In this document: positions 25,208-32,441 of the stretch, piece after piece
Layout: each line of letters begins with the position of its first letter
Numbering within the stretch: the first letter of the stretch is position 1
Assembly: GCA_964418885.1 (NCBI GenBank)
Contig: CAYQNW010000042.1
Location: 1 to 32,441, forward strand
DNA length: 32,441 nt
Reading direction: 5' to 3'
Source: BMS3ABIN03 sp964418885
GTDB taxonomy: Bacteria > Bacteroidota > Ignavibacteria > Ignavibacteriales > Ignavibacteriaceae
The notes under the pieces: model-generated
Databases searched by the model: none
Told to the model about the DNA's origin: nothing
What the model saw: only the letters and a program-made list of their open reading frames with translations
Translations under genes and position numbers: made by a program

Positions 25208-26656
25208 TCAGGATTTCCAGAAAGCGGGCGTAAGAATTAGCAACACCGTAAAAAGTTCCAGTCTTCCCATTAGCATAAAGAAAGAGAGGATCCACTTTGC
25301 TATATCCGGCAGATGTGCAAAATTGTTTACCGGACCTACCGTACCTATTCCCGGACCGACATTTCCAAGACAGGTTGCAACAGCTCCTGCGGCAGATATA
25401 AAATCAAGTCCGAAAATAGAAAGCAGTATAGAACCAAATACTGCTATACCAATGTAAAAAATGAAAAATGCCTGAACGTTGGAGATAATATCCATACCAA
25501 CCGCTTTTCCATTGAATCTTACTGGGATTACAGCTCTTGGATGAAGCAATCTTTTTAATTCGAGTAAACCGTTTTTTGTGAGCAGATAGTGACGTGCAAA
25601 TTTGATTCCGCCGCCTGTTGAACCTGCACAACCACCTATAAAAAGTAAAGTGAAGAAAAACATGCGGGAGAACGGTGCCCAGTTTTCATAATCAGAAGAG
25701 ACATAACCGGTTGTTGTAACAAGAGAAGTTACATGAAAAAGTGTTTGACGGAATGCTTCTTCCAGATGAAAATCAATGTGAGGCAGATGAACAACTGTAA
25801 CAATGAGTGTTACAATCGCTATAAAAAGAATGTAGGACTTAAACTCTGTATTTTTTTTGATGAAACTGAATTTGCCATGAAACATTTGATAATGTAAAGT
25901 GAAATTCATTCCGGCAAAAAGCATAAATATTATAAACACGTATTGAATGAACGGTGAACTAAAATAACCTGTGCTTGCATTCTTTGTTGAAAAGCCTCCT
26001 GTAGCCATTGTTGTAAACGAATGATTTATGGCGTCGAATAAATTCATTCCACCGATCAGTAAGAGAATTATTTCGGAAAAGGTTAATAAAATATAAATAC
26101 CCCAAAGACGTTTGGCTGTTTCTCTTACACGCGGGTGAATTTTGTCTTTAGTTATACCTGGTACCTCTGCTGCAAACAACTGCATTCCACCGATACCAAG
26201 TATGGGAAGAATTGCAAGTGAAAGTACAATAATTCCCATTCCACCAAGCCACTGGGTTAAGCTTCGCCAGAAAAGTAAACCGGCTGGAATAACTTCTATA
26301 TTCTGAATAATGGTAGCGCCGGTAGTTGTAAAGCCAGACATTGTTTCGAAAAATGCATCTGTATAATTTGTTATAGTCCCGTAAATCATAAACGGTAATG
26401 CTCCGAATAATGCCATAACTAACCAGCCGAAAGTTACAATCAGGAAACCTTCTCTTTTTCCGAATTCATTGTTCTCTGTTTTCCGGGTAAGTAGCCAAAG
26501 AATAAATCCCGTTGCAGATGTGATTAACGCAGAAATAAGAAGTGCCGGTATATCGTCACTCCGATAATAAAATGAGAATGGTATTCCTGCCGTCATAAAC
26601 AAGCCCGTCAGCATAAGTAAAAACCCGATGAGCTTAAATATTATTTTGAAATTCAT
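25208..26656 (-). CDS. trkH: TrkH-family potassium uptake channel subunit
   Basis: A 482-residue membrane protein of the Trk/Ktr superfamily, with four M1-P-M2-like repeats. The four pore-loop filters can be seen as TTGATI, MATGGFS, TTTGYV and LGNVGPG, the last with the usual glycine-rich form. Other marks are WLGGMGIIVL in the first repeat and GGCAGSTGGGIK, typical of TrkH. It imports K+ when gated by the cytosolic TrkA ring. trkA ends 13 bases upstream, so the two form a complete system in one operon. Confidence 0.95.
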   Translation of the reverse strand: MNFKIIFKLIGFLLMLTGLFMTAGIPFSFYYRSDDIPALLISALITSATGFILWLLTRKTENNEFGKREGFLIVTFGWLVMALFGALPFMIYGTITNYTDAFFETMSGFTTTGATIIQNIEVIPAGLLFWRSLTQWLGGMGIIVLSLAILPILGIGGMQLFAAEVPGITKDKIHPRVRETAKRLWGIYILLTFSEIILLLIGGMNLFDAINHSFTTMATGGFSTKNASTGYFSSPFIQYVFIIFMLFAGMNFTLHYQMFHGKFSFIKKNTEFKSYILFIAIVTLIVTVVHLPHIDFHLEEAFRQTLFHVTSLVTTTGYVSSDYENWAPFSRMFFFTLLFIGGCAGSTGGGIKFARHYLLTKNGLLELKRLLHPRAVIPVRFNGKAVGMDIISNVQAFFIFYIGIAVFGSILLSIFGLDFISAAGAVATCLGNVGPGIGTVGPVNNFAHLPDIAKWILSFFMLMGRLELFTVLLILTPAFWKS

Positions 26657-26669
26657 TTAATAAACGGGA

Positions 26670-28013
26670 TTAGGATTTAAATAATTTTTCTAATTTCTTT
26701 ATTCCTGCAGGCAAGGAAAAAATAACGACTTTATCGTTAGGAAGAATTTGTGAATCACCAACAACAATAAAGCTTTCCTCACCGCGTACAATGCCACCGA
26801 TTATTGCTTCTTTCGGGAAATCCAGATCTTTAACTTTCTTCTTAAGTACAGATGAATTTGGATGAGCTTCATACTCAAACAACTGAGCATCTATACCTTC
26901 AAGTGAGGTTTGTGCTAATACTTCTCCTCTTCTTATAAATTGAAGAATATTTGTTGCGGCATTTAATTTTTTATTTATAAGAGAATCAAGTCCGATGGTT
27001 TGTGTAAGCGGCACATAATCTGTTTTATCAACCAGGGCGATTGCTTTTTTAACACCAAGATGCTTTGCCATCAGGCAGGAAATGATATTTGTTTCCGCAT
27101 CTTCCGTTACAGCAACAAATGCATCTACATCGATTATTCCTTCCTGTGCAAGAAGGTCTATATCACGTCCATCACCGTGAATCACTAAAGTTCTAGGCAA
27201 TTCATCGGCCAGCGAAAAAGTTTTATCTTCATCCGATTCGATCAACTTAACAGTCATTTCTTCAGGCAGCAACTTTGCAACACCTCTGCCGATTTTACTG
27301 CCGCCCAGAATCATGATATTATTGAAATTGATATTTTCTTTACCAGCAAGTTTCAGAATCGTCTCTATTCCTTCAGGTTTTGTAATGACAAAAACCTGGT
27401 CGTTGGGTAAAAACTTATCTTTACCCATTGGAATTATCGTTCGGAAATTTCTGTAAATAGCAACAATCCTGAAATCGATATTAGGATACTCCTTGGCCAC
27501 CTCATTTAATGTCTTGTGAATTATCGGCGCATTTTTATCCAAACGTATTCCCATAACAGAAAGCTTTCCACCTTCAAACTCCAGCAGATCTGTCGCTGCA
27601 GTTCGTTTTATTAAGTTAACAGTTTCCTGTACAACCAAAGCTTCAGGATAGATCATAAAATCTATTCCAATCTCTTTAAAATTGATTTTAACTTCGCTGG
27701 ACAAATATTCTTCGTTGGAAATTCTGGCAATTGTTTTTTTAGCCCCCATTTTTTTTGCAAGAATTGAACTGGCAATATTCATCTCTTCGGATGAAGTAAC
27801 CGCAATGAAAAGATCAGCTTTATCTGCATTTGCTTGTTTTAATATGCTTAAAGATGTTGCTGAACCGTTAATTGATAAAATATCCGTCATTGAATCGGTA
27901 TGTGCGAGACGTTGTTGGTTTATGTCGATAGCGGTTATATCGTGAGATTCATACGATAATTCTTTTGCCAGGTGATATCCCACATCACCCACTCCGGCAA
28001 TTATTATTCTCAT
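26670..28013 (-). CDS. trkA: Trk system potassium regulatory protein TrkA
   Basis: A 447-residue tandem RCK protein. RCK1 begins IIAGVGDVGYHLAKEL with acidic ribose-binding D34-D36 region TAIDIN. The second Rossmann unit begins IMILGGSKIGRGVAKLL (about 233-249) and contains the further signature VIHGDGRDIDLL. Each is followed by a TrkA-C domain (about 140-220 and 370-447). It binds NAD(H) or ATP and gates TrkH. A purine-rich GAGGAGGAA site precedes ATG 28013. It is the first gene of the trkA-trkH operon and is divergent from the glycosyltransferase gene. Confidence 0.95.
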   Translation of the reverse strand: MRIIIAGVGDVGYHLAKELSYESHDITAIDINQQRLAHTDSMTDILSINGSATSLSILKQANADKADLFIAVTSSEEMNIASSILAKKMGAKKTIARISNEEYLSSEVKINFKEIGIDFMIYPEALVVQETVNLIKRTAATDLLEFEGGKLSVMGIRLDKNAPIIHKTLNEVAKEYPNIDFRIVAIYRNFRTIIPMGKDKFLPNDQVFVITKPEGIETILKLAGKENINFNNIMILGGSKIGRGVAKLLPEEMTVKLIESDEDKTFSLADELPRTLVIHGDGRDIDLLAQEGIIDVDAFVAVTEDAETNIISCLMAKHLGVKKAIALVDKTDYVPLTQTIGLDSLINKKLNAATNILQFIRRGEVLAQTSLEGIDAQLFEYEAHPNSSVLKKKVKDLDFPKEAIIGGIVRGEESFIVVGDSQILPNDKVVIFSLPAGIKKLEKLFKS

Positions 28014-28141
28014 TTTATTGAAACTTCCTCCTCAATCTCGGATATTTGATCAGTAAATTTTAACGATTATTCATCCAAATGCAATTTAATCTTAGAATGA
28101 ATTTCGATTTATTAGCATTAACGATTTAACGAAGATAGATT

Positions 28142-28930
28142 TTGTCTGTACAAGAAAATCAAATAAAAGTAAGCTGCATAATCATTACTCATAATGAAGA
28201 AGAAAATCTTGCGGATTGTCTTGAATCAGTTAAATGGTGTAATGAGATAATTTTGGTTGATTCGGGAAGTACTGATAAAACATTAGAAATTGCAGAAAAA
28301 TTCGGCGCTAAAGTTTTTAAAAAAGAGTTAACCGGTTTCGGTGATCAAAAAAGATATGCGGTTTCACTCGCATCGAACGAATGGATTTTCAGCATAGATG
28401 CAGATGAAATAGTAAATAAAGAATTGAACGAAAATATCTTGAAAAGATTTAAAACCTCTGAAAACCTGCCACACGGATTTTTAGTTCAACGAAGATTGTG
28501 TTTTCTCGGCAGGGAATTTAAATACGGCAGAGAAAGTGATGAATTTTTGCTAAGGTTATTTAATAAGAAATCCGGCAATTTCAATTCGGCAAAAGTACAT
28601 GAGAGTGTTGAAATAAAAGGAGAAACGGAAAAACTACAGGGGTTACTTATCCACAATAGTTATAAAACTCTTCATCAGTATTTTCAGAAGTTTAACGATT
28701 ATACAACCCGCGCAGCCATTGAGTTAAATGAAAAACGAAAAACGAAAAACGTATTGTTAGTTTATCTTCTCTTTCCGGTTTACTTTTTAAAAAATTATTT
28801 TCTTAACAGAAATTTTCTAAATGGCATAGAGGGTTTGATCTGGGCTTTCTTTTCTTCGTGTTACCCGATCGTAAAATATTCAAAGCTGAGGGATTTAAGA
28901 CGTAAAGCAAAAACCTCTTCACTTAAATAA
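28142..28930 (+). CDS. family 2 glycosyltransferase (WaaE/KdtX-like)
   Basis: A 262-residue GT-A enzyme. VSCIIITHNEEENL (10-23), VDSGSTDKT (39-47) and the metal/sugar-nucleotide motif DAD (86-88, in FSIDADEIV) are intact. The following GFLVQRRLCFLGREFKYG and EFLLRLFNKKSGNF segments match the LPS-core beta-glucosyltransferase WaaE/KdtX group. A hydrophobic C-terminal part (about 203-245) suggests association with the inner face of the membrane. It probably adds a sugar to lipopolysaccharide core or another surface glycan. The start is TTG 28142, forced by an in-frame TAG at 28136-28138. Confidence 0.85.
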   Translation: MSVQENQIKVSCIIITHNEEENLADCLESVKWCNEIILVDSGSTDKTLEIAEKFGAKVFKKELTGFGDQKRYAVSLASNEWIFSIDADEIVNKELNENILKRFKTSENLPHGFLVQRRLCFLGREFKYGRESDEFLLRLFNKKSGNFNSAKVHESVEIKGETEKLQGLLIHNSYKTLHQYFQKFNDYTTRAAIELNEKRKTKNVLLVYLLFPVYFLKNYFLNRNFLNGIEGLIWAFFSSCYPIVKYSKLRDLRRKAKTSSLK

Positions 28931-29188
28931 TATACAATTCTTCTTTCCGGCGATAGTTATATATGGGGAATCTTGTAAATATAGGCAAGAGGTTAATTTT
29001 ACTTTTTCGGTAGGTTAATGTTGCAATTTAGCAATTCATTTTTGTTTTAATAAAGCCGAATTTCTACAATTATGGATTTTGGAATGTGATCGTTCAAATG
29101 GTACGTATTTAGAGTGAATTAGAGATCAGAATCTAAAATCAATCTTAAAATTGATATTTATTAAAGCCCAATAACAGGGTAAATAAAA

Positions 29189-30343
29189 ATGATTTTTCCT
29201 GTAAAACTAGAAATAGAAGCGCACCGGGTACCTGTTTCAAATTACCTGCTTATACTTATAACCATATTCTTTTTCTTCTTCACAATATCAGATACAAATG
29301 CTGAATTATTTGAGAATATGGTATTGAAGGATTTTAATCCCGTCGGTCTTCTGGGGAACATTTTTTTACACGCAGATATATTTCATCTCATTGGAAATAT
29401 GCTGTTTCTCTTCGTCTTCGGAAGTGCCGTCTGCGTTGTATTTGGCAACATAATTTATCCTTTAGCTTATCTTCTGCTTGGCGTACTTGCTTCGGTAATT
29501 CACCTGCTGGTTGATGGTAATCCTGCAATTGGAGCAAGTGGAGCTATAAGCGGGCTCATGGGACTCGTGCTAGTCTGGTTTCCAAAAGAAAAAATAAAGT
29601 TTCTTTATTTCTTCCTGGCGTTCGGTGGAGGAGTATTCAGGCTGAGCGTAATATATGCTGTACTATTTTATTTTGTGATGGATATTATTGGGGCAATCGG
29701 GGGAGGAACAAATGTAGCACATTTTGCACATATCGGCGGACTGTTTGCCGGTATGCTCACCGGGCTTGCATTACAAAAATTGAACGTGGTTTATTTTGTG
29801 GAAATTACCCTGATTGACATTGTGTCTGGTAATAAAAAAGCTGGCGAGAACAGGATTGTGAATGATATACTTGATGAAGCAAACGATTTAAAATTAGACA
29901 ATGAAATATCCGGGATAAATTTTACACCTGAGTATGATGTTGCAAACCAGCCGGTTCTGAATGAATTTATTGATCCCGTATTTCAGAGTGAAATAGTCGA
30001 ACCTGAAACGCAACCGGTCTTACAAGAAACTTTACAGGAAGCAATTCCGAAGTTCAGAGCTTTACGTATTATTAAAAATGAAAATGAAGTGAAGTGTTTT
30101 ATAGTAAATGAAGGTGATACAATAAAAAATGTTTCGGCAGAATCGGTTGATGGAATAAAATGCGAGATATTACCTGCGAAGGAGTTTAAGTCAAATGATA
30201 GCGGTATTCTAAAGTTTACCAATTCCTCATCATCCAGGATTAAAATATTTATCAGTTACGATAACCTGAATGGAACGGATCAAACTGAATTGATTTATGA
30301 TCCCGACCTAAATAAAGTTTTATTTGCCGAGGTAGTTACCTGA
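29189..30343 (+). CDS. rhomboid-family intramembrane serine protease with long C-terminal domain
   Basis: A 384-residue protein. Residues 15-200 form the rhomboid core with six membrane segments. H66 and N70 in HADIFHLIGN help form the oxyanion hole. The catalytic serine is S117 in GASGAISG and the catalytic histidine is H181 in AHIGGLFAGM. It should cleave membrane-anchored substrates. Residues 200-384 are soluble: an acidic, proline-containing linker (to about 285) and a beta-rich domain (FRALRIIKNENEVKCFIVNEGDTIKNV onward, in short strands) without a motif I know. The 258-base gap before it shows no gene. Confidence 0.9.
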   Translation: MIFPVKLEIEAHRVPVSNYLLILITIFFFFFTISDTNAELFENMVLKDFNPVGLLGNIFLHADIFHLIGNMLFLFVFGSAVCVVFGNIIYPLAYLLLGVLASVIHLLVDGNPAIGASGAISGLMGLVLVWFPKEKIKFLYFFLAFGGGVFRLSVIYAVLFYFVMDIIGAIGGGTNVAHFAHIGGLFAGMLTGLALQKLNVVYFVEITLIDIVSGNKKAGENRIVNDILDEANDLKLDNEISGINFTPEYDVANQPVLNEFIDPVFQSEIVEPETQPVLQETLQEAIPKFRALRIIKNENEVKCFIVNEGDTIKNVSAESVDGIKCEILPAKEFKSNDSGILKFTNSSSSRIKIFISYDNLNGTDQTELIYDPDLNKVLFAEVVT

Positions 30344-30387
30344 ATAAATCTGATATAAATATTTAAACAGTAACAGAATCCCGTTAA

Positions 30388-31431
30388 TTACACAGTTATA
30401 TTTTCTGCAAGAAACATTTTCTGAAATTCTTTCCCTTTTCTTTCTTTCCAGCTTCCCTTATGATACACATAACCTGCAATTAAAGGCAAAGCTATTGTGG
30501 CTTCTGAGTAAACCATTTGTTCAAAAGTTGTTTCAACCTTTCCCCAGCTGCTTGCTTCTTTTAGGGTTGAACCGGAAAGTGCACCGTCTCTTTCATCTGC
30601 AACTGTAATTTGAATTGCATACTTGTGCATCGGTGCATCTTCTTGTAAGATGTCGGCTGCAACAACAATATCCTGCGTAAAGTTTTTCGGAACACCACCA
30701 CCGATCATAAAAATTCCTGTTTCTTTTGATGCGAGCTTTATTTTAGTAATCTCAATGAAATCTTTTGCAGAATCCACAGAAACATGATTTTCCGGATTTT
30801 CTGTTTGATGAACAATAAATCCGAATCCTGCTGAACAATCTGAAAATGCAGGAACGAAAATCGGCACATTTTTTTTGTATGCTGCATATATAACAGAATC
30901 TTCAACTTTTGGTCCTCCGTTGCTATCAAGATATCTTCCGAACTCATATAAAAATTCTCTCGATGAATATGGCTTTGATTCCATGCTGTCGAAAATCTTT
31001 CCGCAAGTTTCATCACACACTCTTAATTCATCTTCATCGATGTAAGTGTCGTAAATTCTATCGATGTGCAAATCTCGCAGTTCGTTATCATCTACATAAG
31101 GTGAACCTTTGTAATGTTTGAATCCGAGAGCTTCAAAAAAATCCTGGTCAACCATAATTGCGCCTGTCGAAACAATTGCATCGACCATGTTATTCATAAC
31201 CATATCATAAACAACGCGTTTCAATCCTGCGCTGAACAAGCTGCCTGCAAGTGTTAAAATTATCGAGCAATCTTTATCGGAGATCATTCTATCATAAATT
31301 TGCGCAGCACGGTTAAGATCGCGTGCGGAAAAAGCCATATGTTCCATCGAATCGACAAGTGCTCGTACATCGTGTTCTTTTATATCGATATGTTTTACAA
31401 GTTCTTTCAGGTAATCTTTTTTTGTAGCCAA
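30388..31431 (-). CDS. deoxyhypusine-synthase-like protein
   Basis: A 347-residue protein of the deoxyhypusine/homospermidine synthase fold. It has the NAD-binding marks TLAGSLFSAGL (60-70) and IVSTGAIM (86-93), and the catalytic block KEASSWGKVE, where K298, W296 and E292 correspond to human DHS K329, W327 and E323. Human spermidine-site residues D243, H288 and D316 appear as F203, N250 and L285 here. Bacteria have no eIF5A, so classical hypusination is excluded, and the altered site argues for a different amine substrate. The start is TTG 31431 with a well-placed GGAGG; no ATG gives the full N-terminus. The epimerase gene is upstream on the same strand, 59 bases away. Confidence 0.85.
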   Translation of the reverse strand: MATKKDYLKELVKHIDIKEHDVRALVDSMEHMAFSARDLNRAAQIYDRMISDKDCSIILTLAGSLFSAGLKRVVYDMVMNNMVDAIVSTGAIMVDQDFFEALGFKHYKGSPYVDDNELRDLHIDRIYDTYIDEDELRVCDETCGKIFDSMESKPYSSREFLYEFGRYLDSNGGPKVEDSVIYAAYKKNVPIFVPAFSDCSAGFGFIVHQTENPENHVSVDSAKDFIEITKIKLASKETGIFMIGGGVPKNFTQDIVVAADILQEDAPMHKYAIQITVADERDGALSGSTLKEASSWGKVETTFEQMVYSEATIALPLIAGYVYHKGSWKERKGKEFQKMFLAENITV

Positions 31432-31436
31432 CCTAT

Positions 31437-31441
31437 CCTCC
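31437..31441 (-). promoter_or_regulatory. ribosome binding site deciding a TTG start
   Basis: GGAGG on the minus strand, 5 bases before TTG 31431, is one of the few strong Shine-Dalgarno sites in this window. It fixes the start of the deoxyhypusine-synthase-like gene at TTG. A TACCTTTG box (31481-31474, minus strand) matching TAnnTTTG lies 33 bases further upstream. Confidence 0.6.
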
Positions 31442-31490
31442 GGTAAAATGATTTTAAACTTTCTTTAACTGAACAAAGGTAAAATAATTA

Positions 31491-32441
31491 TTAGAAAAAA
31501 ACTTTTGCTACACGCAAAATTCCCTGTTTCCACGGAACTCTGTGCGAAACACCTGACTTATCTTTAAACTCGTCAAAATGTTCGATATACCATTTGTAAT
31601 TTCTTACCAGTGCATCTTTGTTCGAATATTTTGGTTTATATCCAAGCACTTTCTCTGCCTTCTCAATAGAAACAAATGAATCTTTCGAGGCTGTTTCATA
31701 AACCCATTTGTAAAGAGGAGAAAGCTTAAGCGCCTCGAGAAATCTTAACGTCCAGATGATCGGTTTTTCCGGCAGACCTTTTATCTTCTTGTTGAAGCCT
31801 GCATAATCGAGAACAGCCTGGTAATCTTCACGCATTGTTGTGAATTCTTTTGCGCCGATGTTGAATACATCGTTAACGATATTTTTATCAAGAGTAATGC
31901 ATTGATAAACCGCATCGCAAAGATCTTCTACATCGAGAAGCTGGTAACGGTTTTTTCCATTGCCTATCATCGGGAAACCGCGTCCGTCTTTTGCCCAATC
32001 GAAAAGGAGATCGAACACACCGAGTCTTTCCGGACCGATAAACGATTTTGGTCTGATGATAGAAACACACAATCCTTTTTCCCTGGCTTTAATGCATTCT
32101 TCTTCTGCCTGGATTTTTGATTTACCGTAAGGACCAACGCCATCGAGCTTATCGGTTTCATAAAGCGGGTGATGATCAGGAATGCCGTAAACTGCCGTTG
32201 AGGAAATATGAATAAATCTTTCTACTTTGTTTTTTACAGCAGCGTCGATAAGATTTTTTGAACCTCCGATGTCGGTAGAGTAGATATCTTCAGGTTTGTA
32301 CAAGGGAAGAGCTGCCGCGGTGTGAATTACAACATCGATTCCTTCCATTGCTTTTGCAACTGCTTCTTTGTTGCGGATGTCGCCGTTAATTGCATTTATT
32401 TTTCCATTCATATCGGGGTAATCGAAATCGACTATGTCGAG
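31491..32441 (-). CDS. NAD-dependent epimerase/dehydratase family protein, 5' end missing
   Basis: An extended short-chain dehydrogenase. The frame stays open beyond the in-frame ATG at 32411 to the window edge, adding LDIVDFDYPD, so the N-terminal GxxGxxG Rossmann strand lies off the window. Visible are GDIRNKEAV, DVVIHTAA, HISSTAVYG (the active-site serine/threonine region), the catalytic pair in PYGKSK (Tyr and Lys of YxxxK), and IIRPKSFIGPERLG. Such enzymes act on nucleotide sugars or related steroid or lipid substrates; the C-terminal half is too divergent for me to name one. It stands 59 bases upstream of the deoxyhypusine-synthase-like gene. Confidence 0.85.
   Translation of the reverse strand, partial: LDIVDFDYPDMNGKINAINGDIRNKEAVAKAMEGIDVVIHTAAALPLYKPEDIYSTDIGGSKNLIDAAVKNKVERFIHISSTAVYGIPDHHPLYETDKLDGVGPYGKSKIQAEEECIKAREKGLCVSIIRPKSFIGPERLGVFDLLFDWAKDGRGFPMIGNGKNRYQLLDVEDLCDAVYQCITLDKNIVNDVFNIGAKEFTTMREDYQAVLDYAGFNKKIKGLPEKPIIWTLRFLEALKLSPLYKWVYETASKDSFVSIEKAEKVLGYKPKYSNKDALVRNYKWYIEHFDEFKDKSGVSHRVPWKQGILRVAKVFF

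Noticed and set aside
29138..29155. ATCAAT/ATTGAT hairpin before the rhomboid gene
   Set aside because: Six AT-rich base pairs in an AT-rich gap are expected by chance, with no repeat elsewhere nearby.

Overview
The window looks like chromosomal DNA of an AT-rich, Gram-negative member of the Bacteroidota/Chlorobi side of the tree, most likely Ignavibacteriota (Ignavibacteria). The main evidence is a secreted subtilase (12437-14434) ending in a type-IX-secretion-like sorting domain of the YPNPFNPST kind. Supporting signs are an outer-membrane barrel, a cluster of periplasmic parvulin chaperones, LytTR signalling, frequent TTG starts with weak Shine-Dalgarno sequences, and several TATATTTG boxes matching the Bacteroidota -7 promoter element (TAnnTTTG). 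The assignment is by recognition only. No tRNA, rRNA, CRISPR array, complete insertion sequence or prophage was seen.

Layout. 1-444: 3' part of an outer-membrane barrel gene, then a terminator. 445-831: non-coding, holding a compact element with TTAA-flanked inverted ends and two tandem hairpins. 832-3309: class V aminotransferase and a cytidylate-kinase-like protein, separated by a second nested-palindrome element. 3355-4962 (-): acylating aldehyde dehydrogenase with an unusual C-terminal tail. 4963-5293: promoter and a series of small hairpins. 5294-7854 (-): LiaF-like membrane protein, LytS-type kinase and LytTR regulator in one operon. 7991-9238 (-): Cys/Met gamma-lyase family enzyme. 9534-10094: a probable zinc-ribbon/HEPN protein, the most accessory-looking gene here. 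10383-14434: methionyl-tRNA synthetase and the secreted protease. 14562-19674: three SurA/parvulin-type envelope chaperone genes followed by a MoxR ATPase, closed by a shared bidirectional terminator. 19773-22856 (-): small membrane protein, AI-2E/PerM-family permease, NifU-domain protein and Mrp/ApbC ATPase. 22941-28013 (-): polyphosphate kinase and the TrkH/TrkA potassium system. 28142-30343: family-2 glycosyltransferase and a rhomboid protease with a long C-terminal domain. 30388-32441 (-): deoxyhypusine-synthase-like enzyme and an NAD-dependent epimerase cut by the window end.

Most of the window is housekeeping and envelope biology: export and folding of outer-membrane proteins (parvulins, barrel, sorted protease, rhomboid), envelope sensing (LiaF/LytS/LytR), ion and phosphate homeostasis (Trk, PPK) and Fe-S assembly (Mrp, NifU domain). 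I did not find a clear multi-gene novel defence or metabolic system. The best leads are the deoxyhypusine-synthase-like enzyme with a rebuilt substrate site, the HEPN protein, the aldehyde dehydrogenase whose tail resembles a microcompartment encapsulation peptide, a cysteine-free Mrp beside a CxxC NifU protein, and the two non-coding palindromic elements at 504-630 and 2428-2538.
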